A stretch of DNA of 42,405 nucleotides from CAYQQQ01 sp964420125 (GTDB lineage: Bacteria; Actinomycetota; Acidimicrobiia; Acidimicrobiales; Microtrichaceae): positions 1-42,405 of the forward strand of contig CAYQQQ010000032.1 in the NCBI GenBank assembly GCA_964420125.1. The letters are read 5' to 3'. Positions 30,731 through 39,069 of the stretch are shown here, piece by piece. The number at the start of each line of letters is the position of its first letter. The first letter of the stretch is position 1. A program made the position numbers and the translations under genes. A model generated the notes under the pieces. That model saw only the letters and a list, made by a program, of their open reading frames with translations, searched no databases and had not been told where the DNA came from.

Positions 30731-31866
30731 GCACCCCGACCTCTGGCCCGCATCCGGCGCTGCACACCGCGGCCTGTGAGCTCTTCGGTGTGGAGGTGCC
30801 GGTGGTGCAGACCGGCATGGGGTGGGTGTCGGGGGCTCGGCTGACCGCGGCCACCTCGGCCGCCGGCGGGTTGGGCATCCTGGCCTCGGCCACCATGTCG
30901 CTGGAGGAGCTGGGCGTCGCCATCGGCAAGGTGCGGGAGCGGACCGCTGCGCCCTTCGGGGTGAACCTCCTGCCGAGCCAGCCCGACGCCATGGAGCGCA
31001 TCCGACTGCTGGGGGAGCGAGGCGTGCCGGTGGCGAGCTTCGCCGCCGCTCCCACCGTCGAGCAGGTGTCGGCCCTGCGCGACGCCGGGATCGCCACGGT
31101 GGTGACCGTCGGCGCACCCCGCCATGCCGAGAAGGTGGCGGGGATGGGCGTGAGCGCGGTGATCGCCCAGGGCGCCGAGGGCGGGGGACACACCGGCACC
31201 GTGCCGACCGCGCTGCTCGTGCCCGGGGTGGTGCGGGCGGTGGACGGCAGCGGGATGGTCGTGCTGGCCGCCGGCGGGATGCGCGACGGCGCCGGCCTCG
31301 CCGCAGCGCTCGCGTGGGGTGCCCACGGCATCGCCATGGGCACGCGGTTCCTCCTCACCGCCGAGAGCCAGGTGCCCGACCACGTCAAGGCGGTCTACCT
31401 GGAGTCCGCGCTGGGCTCGACCGTGGTGACCACCGCCATCGACGGAGCCCCCCAGCGTGTGATCCGCACGCCGTTCGTGGATCGACTGGAGTCCTCCCGA
31501 GGTCCGGCCCGTCTGGTGCGGGCGGGCCTCAACGCCGTGCGCTTCGCCCGGAGGTCGGGGACCTCCCCGACCTCGCTGCTGCGCACCGCCCGCCAGATGC
31601 ACGACACCACCGAGCTGAGCTGGGCACAGGTGGCCATGGCGGCCAACGCCCCGATGATGACCCGGGCGAGCGTGGTCGACGGCGACCTCGATGCCGGGAT
31701 CCTCCCGACAGGGCAGGTGGTGGGCGTGATCGACGACCTGCCCACCGTCGCCGAGCTGGTCGGGGGCATCGTCGAGGACGCCGACGCCGCGCTGCGACGG
31801 CTCTGCTCCGAGCAGCCGCCATCGGGTGGTGGGGGCTCAGGAGACGCCGGGCCCGCCGATCCCTGA
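30727..31866 (+). CDS. ipdC: IpdC, NMO-family flavin oxidoreductase
   Basis: About 379 residues, nitronate monooxygenase/2-nitropropane dioxygenase-like TIM barrel. FMN-binding features: VVQTGMGWVSGARLTAATSAAGGLGILA at the start, VNLLPSQP, VSAVIAQGAEGGGHTGTV (phosphate loop with the conserved His), VVLAAGGMRDGAGLAAALAWGAHGIAMGTRFL. In steroid degraders IpdC acts on bicyclic CoA intermediates just before the ring-opening hydrolases. GTG start in a GTGA overlap with ipdB. The 3' end overlaps the convergent GGDEF-EAL gene by 30 bases. Confidence 0.85.
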   Translation: MSTPTSGPHPALHTAACELFGVEVPVVQTGMGWVSGARLTAATSAAGGLGILASATMSLEELGVAIGKVRERTAAPFGVNLLPSQPDAMERIRLLGERGVPVASFAAAPTVEQVSALRDAGIATVVTVGAPRHAEKVAGMGVSAVIAQGAEGGGHTGTVPTALLVPGVVRAVDGSGMVVLAAGGMRDGAGLAAALAWGAHGIAMGTRFLLTAESQVPDHVKAVYLESALGSTVVTTAIDGAPQRVIRTPFVDRLESSRGPARLVRAGLNAVRFARRSGTSPTSLLRTARQMHDTTELSWAQVAMAANAPMMTRASVVDGDLDAGILPTGQVVGVIDDLPTVAELVGGIVEDADAALRRLCSEQPPSGGGGSGDAGPADP

Positions 31867-34212
31867 GCCGCCCGGGGACGTCGGGCTCGCCTCCGGAGGG
31901 CCCTCGCCGAGGTGGCCGGCCGGCCGGCCGAGCGGCGCCAGCACCCCCGAGCGCAGGGCGTCCAGCGGTTGCGCCCGCTCGAAGTGCCAACCCTGTGCGG
32001 CATCGCAGCCCAACCGGCGGAGCACCTCCGCCTGCTCAGCGCTCTCCACTCCTTCGGCCACGGTGCTCAGCCCGAGGCTGTGCGCCAGGTTCAGGATGGC
32101 TCGAACGACGAAGGTGTCCTCGCGGTCCCGGCCGAGCCCGTCGATGAACGTGCGATCCACCTTCAGCGTGGTCGCCGGGTAGGTGCCCAGCTGTCGGAGC
32201 GAGGAGTTGCCGGTGCCGAAGTCGTCGATGGCGATGACGACGCCCAGTTCGCACAGCTGATCGATCGTGCGACGGGTGCTGTCGTCGACCACCACGTCCT
32301 CGGTGATCTCCACGCTCAGGTGGGAGGGGTCGAGCCCATGACGGCTCAGGGCGTCGTGCACCCGCCGGACCGCGTTGGTCGCCGTCAGCTCGCTGGCGGA
32401 CATGTTCACCGCCACCCGCAGCGGCGCCGAGCGGGGCCGGCGGTTCAGCTCGGCGAAGTCGCCGACCGCAGTGTCCAGCACGACGTCGCCGATCTGCTCG
32501 AGCAGGCCCACGGCATCGGCGTGACCCAGGAACTGCTCCGGGGTGATCACCCCCTGCTCGGGGTGCTCCCATCGGACCAGCGCCTCTGCCCCGAGGAGCT
32601 CTCCCGACTCCAGCGCGAAGACCGGCTGGTAGTGCACGACCAGCTCCCCCTCGGCGATGGCCCGGGTGAGCTCGGGCTCGAGCGCCACTCGCCGTCGTGT
32701 GGACTCGTCGAGGTCGGGTGTGTAGACGGCGACCCGCCGACGACCGAGCTGCTTGGCGCGGAACAGCGCGGTGTCGGCCCGGCGCATCACCTCCTCGACG
32801 GACAGCCCTTCCTCCCACAGGGCGAGCCCTGCGCTCAGGGACGGGGCCACCGGCAGGTCGGCCGAGGCCGGTCGGTGGTCGGCGCTCTCGACGATCCGCG
32901 TCGCTCGGGCGAGGATGGCACCCAGGTCGGGCCCCTCCAGCGCGCTGACGAACTCGTCGCCACCGAAGCGGGTCACGGCGTCCGCCCCCAGCGCGACGGT
33001 CAGGTGGTCGGCCATCTCGCAGATCAGACGATCGCCGACCTCGTGGCCGAGGGAGTCGTTCACCGTCTTGAGGTGGTCGATGTCGGCGAAGAGCACGGCG
33101 AGCGCCCCCTCGCCGGATCGGCGCCGGGCCGCCAGCCGGCCCGAGAGCCCGATCCGGTTCGGCAGCCCCGTCAGCTGGTCGTGGGTGGCCTCCTCGGCGA
33201 GGTGCTCCACCGAGCGTGCCAGGCGGGCGGCGAGCTGGCGTCCCTGGCGGACCGAGAGGCCCTGGCGGGCCAGCAAGAGCCCGACGATCGCCACCATGAG
33301 CGGAACCGTCACCCCCAGGTCGCCCTGGTGCAGCGACACGTCGAGCACGCCGAACAGCAGGGCGATCCCGGCCAGCCACGACGGCAGCACGGTGAACACC
33401 GACTCGATCCCACCGGGAGGTCGCTCGGCGGCGGTCGGGGGTTCGTGCCGCAGCGCCCATCCCGATCCACCGACGATGGCGAAGCCCACGACCCACCCCG
33501 AGTCGAGCACCAGCGGCGTGGTCTCCCAGGTTCCGGTGGCGTTGAGCACGAAGTACAGCACGTCCGTCGCGGCCACGAGGCCGAGGCCGAGCGCGAACAG
33601 CCCCAGGGGCATCCGGATCGCAGGCGCGACCTGGAGGAACACCGCCAACGCCATCACCACGACCAGGACGTCGGCGATCGGGTACAGCGCGTTCACCGCA
33701 GTGGCTGCTGGGGAGGACTCGATGCCGCCCTCGGCGAGGTCCCGCAGGATCCACGCCCAGCCGATGAGCAGCAACGAGCAGGCCACCAACGTGCCGTCGA
33801 CGAGGCTGCGCACCACGCGGTCGCGGCGGTTTGGCGTCGGGTGCACGGCGAGCCCGGCGATCACGAACGGCACCATCGCCAGGTACAGCGCGTCCGGTGG
33901 CCCTGGCTGGGGCGGGTCGAGGTCGGCGAGGATGTAGAGCAGCCACACCGCCGAACCGCCGCCCCAGAGCCCGACGCCGATGCCCATCAGCCGCCAGGCG
34001 AGCCGGGTGCGTTCGGGCAGGCGCGCCGAACCCCACCACAGCAGCGCGCCTGCGCCGAGGGCGACCGCCGCCTCGAGGCCGACCGTGACGATCCCCTGGG
34101 CCCGTTCCGAGGTCGCTGCGGCCAGGTTCGGCCAGAAGGAGTAGAGCGCACCCAGGACCACCGCCGTCACGAGCGTGACGACCGACGTGGCGCGCCGCGA
34201 CGGCGTGGTCAC
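31837..34212 (-). CDS. Membrane GGDEF-EAL protein with intact motifs
   Basis: About 791 residues. About nine hydrophobic segments (1-325), a short coiled linker, a GGDEF domain (about 345-505) with DQLTGLPNR, DIDHLKTVNDSLGHEVGD and RFGGDEF intact, and an EAL domain (about 515-765) with GAEALVRWEHPEQG, VNMSASEL, VEITED, AIDDFGTGNSSL, LKVDRTFIDGLG and AEGVESAEQ. Both c-di-GMP synthesis and hydrolysis motifs are complete, so the enzyme could be bifunctional. GTG start overlaps the stop of the upstream GGDEF-EAL gene (GTGA), so the two are translated together. A Gly/Pro-rich tail ends the protein. Confidence 0.9.
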   Translation of the reverse strand: MTTPSRRATSVVTLVTAVVLGALYSFWPNLAAATSERAQGIVTVGLEAAVALGAGALLWWGSARLPERTRLAWRLMGIGVGLWGGGSAVWLLYILADLDPPQPGPPDALYLAMVPFVIAGLAVHPTPNRRDRVVRSLVDGTLVACSLLLIGWAWILRDLAEGGIESSPAATAVNALYPIADVLVVVMALAVFLQVAPAIRMPLGLFALGLGLVAATDVLYFVLNATGTWETTPLVLDSGWVVGFAIVGGSGWALRHEPPTAAERPPGGIESVFTVLPSWLAGIALLFGVLDVSLHQGDLGVTVPLMVAIVGLLLARQGLSVRQGRQLAARLARSVEHLAEEATHDQLTGLPNRIGLSGRLAARRRSGEGALAVLFADIDHLKTVNDSLGHEVGDRLICEMADHLTVALGADAVTRFGGDEFVSALEGPDLGAILARATRIVESADHRPASADLPVAPSLSAGLALWEEGLSVEEVMRRADTALFRAKQLGRRRVAVYTPDLDESTRRRVALEPELTRAIAEGELVVHYQPVFALESGELLGAEALVRWEHPEQGVITPEQFLGHADAVGLLEQIGDVVLDTAVGDFAELNRRPRSAPLRVAVNMSASELTATNAVRRVHDALSRHGLDPSHLSVEITEDVVVDDSTRRTIDQLCELGVVIAIDDFGTGNSSLRQLGTYPATTLKVDRTFIDGLGRDREDTFVVRAILNLAHSLGLSTVAEGVESAEQAEVLRRLGCDAAQGWHFERAQPLDALRSGVLAPLGRPAGHLGEGPPEASPTSPGGSGIGGPGVS

Positions 34213-36578
34213 GTCGGTGCCTCGCGGGGGTCACGGCCGGTGAGCTCGCTCCAGCGGACCGCCTGGCCGAAGTGCCAGCCCTGCCCCTCGTCGACGCCGA
34301 GGCCCCGCAGGTCCTCCGCCTGGGCTGCGGTGGTGATCGCCTCCACGGCGCACCGCAGCCCGAGCTCGTGGGCCAGGTCGACGACGGCGGCCAGGATGGT
34401 GAGGTCGTCTCGTTGGCGGCCGGACGCGCCGAGGAAGGACCGGTCCATCTTCAGGGTGAGATCGCTGAAGCTGCTCAGGTGGCGCAACGAGGTCGGCCCG
34501 CTGCCGAAGTCCTCGATGCAGATGCCGAGGCCACGGGCCGCCAGCTGGTTGAGCACCTCGCGGGCGGTGGGTTCGAGCACGGCGCGTTCGGTGACCTCCA
34601 CGCGGAGCCTGCCGGGCTCGACGCCGCAGGCCTCGAGGCGCTCGACCAGGCGGGGGGCCACCGCGGGGTGGAGCACCTCGTCCTCGCTCAGGTTGACCGA
34701 CACCCAGAGCCTCCGGTCGTCGTCGCGGAGGTCCGCCAGCACCGCCTCCAGCACGACCTCGCCGATCGCCGGCATCAGCGCCGCCTCGTTGGCGAGGGGG
34801 ACGAACTCGTGGGGCAGGAGCACGCCGAAGGTGGGGCTGACCCATCGGACCAACGCCTCGGCGCCGACGAGATCGCCGGTGCCGAGCGCGTGGACGGGCT
34901 GGTAGAAGACCTCGAACTCGCGATCCTCGATGGCGTCGCGCAGGCCCTGCTGGAGGGTGAGCCGCCGGTCGGCCCGCTCCTGGAGCCAGGGCTCGTAGGG
35001 CGCCCACTGGGCCCGGCCCAGCTCCTTGGCGCGGTAGAGGGCGAGATCGGCCCGGCGGAGCAGCAGTTGGGGGTCGTCGGGCTGCCGGGGGCCGTCGGCC
35101 CGGCGTTCGGAGCGCGCCAGCCCCACGCTGGCACCGGTCGGGAAGCGGTGCGCGCCGATCTGCACCGGCGGGCCGAGCGATGCCACGACCGCCGCAGCGA
35201 CCGCCTCGGCGCTGCGGCCGTCGAGGTCCTCGCGCACGGCGACGAACTCGTCGCCCCCCACTCGGAACACGTCGGCTCCCATCACGCCGATGAGGCGCTC
35301 GGCCAGGACCTGCAGCAGCTCGTCGCCGGCTTCGTGGCCCAGGCTGTCGTTGACCCGCTTGAAGTTGTCGATGTCGATGAAGAACACCGACGTGCCAGGC
35401 GGCTCGTGGTGACGAAGGGCGATGCCCAGGCGCTCCTCCAGCGCCAGGCGGTTGCCGAGTCCGGTCAGCGGGTCGCGTCGGCTGGTGCGGGTGAGCTCCT
35501 CCGCGCTCGACAGGAGTCGGGCGAACAGCGACCGGTTGTGCAGGTGCATCAGCAGGCCCCGGGCGCCGGAGAGGACGACCACCAGCGCCCCCAGCGCCAT
35601 CATCACCGGGTCGAGGGCCCGCTCCCGGCGCTGGGCGACGGCCACCAGCGCCAGCGCCGCCACGGTGGCGGCCGCAGGGAGCGCCGCGTGGAGCCGCTCC
35701 ACCGCCCGACGGTTGTCCGGGCTGTCCACCCAGGGACGGCGGAGCCGTCGACCCGAGGTCACCAGCGCCAGCCCCATGGTCAACCAGAGCAGGTCGGTCA
35801 CCGAGCCGGTCGCGGTGTACGCGGGGGCGGGCGAGATGCCCGATGAGGCCATCAAGGCGGTCCCGCCGGCCAGCAGGGCGTAGACCAGGCCGCGGAGCTC
35901 GCTGTGGTGGTGGGGACCGGCGCGCATGGCGATGCCGGCGGCGGTGATGATCCAGGCGGCGCCGAGCAGCGCAGCGACGGCCCGCGCCGGGGTGCCGGGC
36001 GGCTCGTCGAGCAACAGCGGGAGCGCCACCGCCCAGAGCGCGACCAGCACGGCCGTGACGACCAGCGCGAGATCGATCCGTCGCTCGATGCTCGGCGTCG
36101 CGTCGCTCGGGATCGTGGCGGCACCCGCGACCACGACGAGGGCGCCCACGAGCTGCAGCAGCTCGACGGCCAGTCCGTGACCGGGCCCTCCCAGGTGGGG
36201 GCGACCGGTGAGGACGGCGGCGGTGGCGCCGAGGGTCCACGACATCACCCCGCCGCCGACGATCGACCAGGCGCGCCGCCGTCGGTCCCCGTGCCAGGGA
36301 ACCGTGCTGCGGAGCACCTCGACACCGGCCCAGGCTCCGGCGAGGACCACCATCGTCCCGGTCACGCGCGTCCACAGCGCGCCGCTGGGGGCCGTGCCCG
36401 TGAACATCGAGTGGAGCCACGGCCAGACGACGGCCAGCAAGGCAGCGCCGGACACCAGGACCCACGCCGTGACGGGCCGGTGGAGCAGCTCGCGCGCCGG
36501 TACCAACTGCGACGCGTCCGGGGCGCGGGCTCCCGAGGGTGACGTCGTGGGGTTCTCCGGGGTCGTGGTGGGTGGCAT
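34209..36578 (-). CDS. Membrane GGDEF-EAL protein with degenerate EAL active site
   Basis: About 789 residues. Around nine hydrophobic segments (about 30-365), GGDEF domain (about 375-540) with DPLTGLGNR, DIDNFKRVNDSLGHEAGD and RVGGDEF intact, and an EAL domain (about 545-785). EALVRW is kept, but DDFGTG reads EDFGSG (about 687) and the later EGVE reads EAIT (about 745). Loss of the first metal-binding Asp suggests weak or no phosphodiesterase activity, leaving synthesis or c-di-GMP sensing. It is translated just ahead of an intact paralogue. ATG 36578 has only a weak purine stretch upstream. Divergent from the acyl-CoA dehydrogenase genes. Confidence 0.88.
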   Translation of the reverse strand: MPPTTTPENPTTSPSGARAPDASQLVPARELLHRPVTAWVLVSGAALLAVVWPWLHSMFTGTAPSGALWTRVTGTMVVLAGAWAGVEVLRSTVPWHGDRRRRAWSIVGGGVMSWTLGATAAVLTGRPHLGGPGHGLAVELLQLVGALVVVAGAATIPSDATPSIERRIDLALVVTAVLVALWAVALPLLLDEPPGTPARAVAALLGAAWIITAAGIAMRAGPHHHSELRGLVYALLAGGTALMASSGISPAPAYTATGSVTDLLWLTMGLALVTSGRRLRRPWVDSPDNRRAVERLHAALPAAATVAALALVAVAQRRERALDPVMMALGALVVVLSGARGLLMHLHNRSLFARLLSSAEELTRTSRRDPLTGLGNRLALEERLGIALRHHEPPGTSVFFIDIDNFKRVNDSLGHEAGDELLQVLAERLIGVMGADVFRVGGDEFVAVREDLDGRSAEAVAAAVVASLGPPVQIGAHRFPTGASVGLARSERRADGPRQPDDPQLLLRRADLALYRAKELGRAQWAPYEPWLQERADRRLTLQQGLRDAIEDREFEVFYQPVHALGTGDLVGAEALVRWVSPTFGVLLPHEFVPLANEAALMPAIGEVVLEAVLADLRDDDRRLWVSVNLSEDEVLHPAVAPRLVERLEACGVEPGRLRVEVTERAVLEPTAREVLNQLAARGLGICIEDFGSGPTSLRHLSSFSDLTLKMDRSFLGASGRQRDDLTILAAVVDLAHELGLRCAVEAITTAAQAEDLRGLGVDEGQGWHFGQAVRWSELTGRDPREAPT

Positions 36579-36693
36579 CTGTGCTCTGAGCGCGTGGCGG
36601 GGGTGCCGGTGCGCACCTGCTCCTGGTCATCGGTCGGCAACGGCACCGGTGTGAGAAAGCGCGTCAGTCAGGGATCGGGTTGCTCGGCCACCA

Positions 36694-36714
36694 GATCTGA
36701 CGGGGCGTCAGAGA
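36694..36714. promoter_or_regulatory. Palindromic operator before the acyl-CoA dehydrogenase pair
   Basis: GATCTGACG-GGG-CGTCAG plus flanking A: perfect CTGACG/CGTCAG arms with a three-base spacer (36697-36711). Third copy of the operator shared with the DUF35-thiolase and ipdABC promoters. An extra CGTCAG half-site occurs at 36662-36667. Confidence 0.65.
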
Positions 36715-36725
36715 TGGGCAAGAAT
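36697..36725 (+). promoter_or_regulatory. Candidate promoter for the acyl-CoA dehydrogenase pair
   Basis: CTGACG (36697-36702) could serve as -35 with a 17-base spacer to AAGAAT (36720-36725). The -35 would then be part of the operator itself. Confidence 0.35.
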
Positions 36726-36757
36726 GCGCCGCGGAGCGATCACGTCGGGGAGGCGCC

Positions 36758-37960
36758 GTGGAGTTGAGCTGGAGCGACACCGAGGAGGAGTTCCGAGCCG
36801 ACTGCCGGGGCTGGCTGGACGACCACACCCCCCGGGGACTTCCCTCGGGCGACACCCGCGACGGCTTCGCCGCCCACCTCGAGTGGGAGCGTCTCCTGTT
36901 CGAGCACCGTTGGGCGGTCGTGTCCTGGCCGACGGCCTACGGCGGACGGGACGCCTCGTTGTGGGAGTGGCTGATCTTCGAGGAGGAGTACTACGCGGCG
37001 GGAGCACCTCAGCGAGTCACCCAGAACGGCATCTTCCTGCTGGCGCCGACCATCTTCGAGTTCGGCACGCCGGCTCAGCAGGACCACTACCTGCCCCGCA
37101 TGGCGGCCGCCGAGGACCTGTGGTGCCAGGGATGGTCGGAACCCAACGCAGGCTCCGACCTCGCCGGGATCACCTCGGTGGCGGTGCGTGACGACGAGCG
37201 CGGGGGGTGGCGGCTGTCGGGCCAGAAGACCTGGACCACGCGTGGCGCCTTCTGCACCCACCTCTTCGGCCTCTTCCGCTCGGACCCCGAGCAGTCGCGC
37301 CACCGCGGGCTGAGCTACTTCCTCGTGCCCCTCGACGCCGAGGGCGTGCAGGTCCGAGGGTTCGGTCGGCTCGACGGCGACGAGGGCTTCGCCGAGGTGT
37401 TCCTCGACGAGGCCTTCGTGCCTGATCCTCCGGCGCCGGACCATCCCGACGCGGCAGCGGTGCTCCACCGTGGCGGTGTGCTGGGCGGGCTGCACGACGG
37501 GTGGGGGGTGGCCATGGCCACCACGACCTCCGAGCGCGGGCTCACCCTGCGCTCGCCGGGGCGCTTCCGCGCCACCGCCGCCCGGCTGGTCGAGCTGGCG
37601 CGCGCCGCCACCCCCGACGGAGGTGCTCACGCCGATGCGGCGGCCGACCGTGTCCTCGACCGCGTGGTGGATGCCTGGATCGATGCCGAGGCCTACGCCC
37701 TCTACACGCTGCGCGACGTCACCGACATCGTGGAGGGCCGGAGCCCGGGCGCCCGATCCTCGTACAACAAGCTGTTCTGGTCCGAGTTGGACGTGCGCCT
37801 CCACGAGGCGGCGCTCGACCTGCTCGGCGTCGAGGCGGAGCTCGACGGCCCGTGGATGCGCGGCTACGAGTTCGCCCTGTCGGGGCCCATCTACGCCGGC
37901 ACCAACGAGATCCAGCGCAACATCGTGGCCGAGCGGGTCTTGGGCCTGCCGAGGAGGTGA
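36758..37960 (+). CDS. Acyl-CoA dehydrogenase, catalytic-type subunit of a probable heterotetramer
   Basis: About 400 residues. Acyl-CoA dehydrogenase fold: FAD-binding CQGWSEPNAGSDLAG (about 123-138), KTWTTRG, then SERGLTLRS near 258 where Glu sits at the isovaleryl/long-chain-type catalytic position; the medium-chain-type Glu is absent (YAGTNEIQ instead of YEGT). C-terminal GTNEIQRNIVAERVLGLPRR is typical. In steroid-degrading actinobacteria such enzymes work as alpha2beta2 pairs (ChsE1-E2, ChsE4-E5, IpdE1-E2). The second gene follows after six bases, so this is probably one subunit of such a pair. Which step it serves cannot be fixed. GTG start with GGGGAGG four bases upstream; a shared operator lies about 50 bases upstream. 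Confidence 0.85.
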   Translation: MELSWSDTEEEFRADCRGWLDDHTPRGLPSGDTRDGFAAHLEWERLLFEHRWAVVSWPTAYGGRDASLWEWLIFEEEYYAAGAPQRVTQNGIFLLAPTIFEFGTPAQQDHYLPRMAAAEDLWCQGWSEPNAGSDLAGITSVAVRDDERGGWRLSGQKTWTTRGAFCTHLFGLFRSDPEQSRHRGLSYFLVPLDAEGVQVRGFGRLDGDEGFAEVFLDEAFVPDPPAPDHPDAAAVLHRGGVLGGLHDGWGVAMATTTSERGLTLRSPGRFRATAARLVELARAATPDGGAHADAAADRVLDRVVDAWIDAEAYALYTLRDVTDIVEGRSPGARSSYNKLFWSELDVRLHEAALDLLGVEAELDGPWMRGYEFALSGPIYAGTNEIQRNIVAERVLGLPRR

Positions 37961-37966
37961 CCGCCG

Positions 37967-39013
37967 ATGAGGTTCGCACCGGCTGAAGAGCAGCTCGAGT
38001 TCGCGGCGACGGTGCGGGCCGCCCTCGATCGCACGTGCACCCCGGCCGACCTGCGCGCCGCCTGGGGTGGGGAGCTCGGAGCCCACGTCGGCACGCCCGG
38101 TGGCGACGGCCGGGTTCCGGCGGCCTGGGACGCACTCACCGAGATCGGCGCGCTGGCACTGGCGGTCGGCGAGGAACGGGGAGGGCTGGGTCTGGGTGAC
38201 GACCACCTGGTCCTGTTGGCGGTGGAGGTCGGACGAGCCGGGCTTCCCGAGCCCTTCAGCGCCTCCGCAGGCGTGGCCGCGGGGCTCCTGGAGCTCGCCA
38301 GCGCCGAGGCGGCGGCCGCCGACTGGTCCGAGCGCCTGTGCGGCGGGGCGCGCCTGGGGGTCGGGTTCGGGTCGCGTCCGCTCGTGCCGACGGCCCGCAC
38401 CCTGGACGCCGTGGTGCTGTTGGAGGAGGACCGGGTGCTGCTGGCCGAGGCGGCGGAGCTCGACCTCGAGCGGGTGGAGTCGGTGGACGGCGCTCGACAC
38501 CTCTGCCGGGTCCTGGCCGCACCGGGAGCGACCGTGCTCCTCGAGGGTCCGGCCGCCACCACGGCCACCGAGATCGCCTTCGATCGGGCCGCGGTGCTCG
38601 ATGCCGCAGAGCTGGTCGGGTTGAGCCGGCGGATGCTGGAGCTCACGGTGGGCTACGTGAGCGAGCGGCAGCAGTTCGGGGTGCCGGTGGGCAGCTTCCA
38701 GGCCATCAAGCACCACCTGGCGGACGCCAGCCTCGCCGTGGAGTTCGCCGAGCCGCTCGTGGCTGTGGCCGCCCACCGGCTGGCGCGGGGAGAGCGGGCC
38801 GGTGTGGAGGCCTCCATGGCGAAGCTCCGCGCGTCGCGGGCGGCCGACCAGGTGGCCCGTGCCGCGCTGCAGTGCCACGGCGCGATCGCCTACACCGTGG
38901 AGTACGACCTGCACCTGTACATGAAGCGGTCCTGGGCCCTGCGCCGTCAGCACGGCAGCGACGACTGGCACCTTGCCCGGGTGCGCTCAGCGTTGTTCGA
39001 CACCTCGGTCTGA
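37967..39013 (+). CDS. Acyl-CoA dehydrogenase, partner subunit
   Basis: About 348 residues, shorter than canonical enzymes as usual for the second subunit of steroid-type heteromeric dehydrogenases. Begins MRFAPAEEQLEFAATVRAAL. The central FAD-contact motif (SEP..GSD) is missing, but the C-terminal RQQFGVPVGSFQAIKHHLAD and QCHGAIAYTVEYDLHLYMKR segments, which complete a neighbour's FAD site in tetramers, are present. GAGGAGGT lies nine bases before the ATG. Together with the preceding gene it should form the active complex; alone it is probably inactive. Confidence 0.83.
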   Translation: MRFAPAEEQLEFAATVRAALDRTCTPADLRAAWGGELGAHVGTPGGDGRVPAAWDALTEIGALALAVGEERGGLGLGDDHLVLLAVEVGRAGLPEPFSASAGVAAGLLELASAEAAAADWSERLCGGARLGVGFGSRPLVPTARTLDAVVLLEEDRVLLAEAAELDLERVESVDGARHLCRVLAAPGATVLLEGPAATTATEIAFDRAAVLDAAELVGLSRRMLELTVGYVSERQQFGVPVGSFQAIKHHLADASLAVEFAEPLVAVAAHRLARGERAGVEASMAKLRASRAADQVARAALQCHGAIAYTVEYDLHLYMKRSWALRRQHGSDDWHLARVRSALFDTSV

Positions 39014-39055
39014 GGGCGCCCGCCGCCTCGCCGGACGTGCTCCGGGCCCCACCAC

Positions 39056-39061
39056 TACCCT
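39056..39061 (+). promoter_or_regulatory. Candidate -10 element (TACCCT) for the SDR-queCED operon
   Basis: TACCCT with eight bases to the ATG at 39070, no ribosome binding site. Same hexamer as the ABC1 kinase promoter. Confidence 0.5.
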
Positions 39062-39069
39062 CGTGGGCC

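Noticed and set aside
34231..36630. 799-residue open frame on the minus strand overlapping the second GGDEF-EAL gene
   Set aside because: Arg/Pro/Ala-rich composition with no motifs; it is an out-of-frame shadow of a GC-rich gene that has clear GGDEF and EAL motifs.
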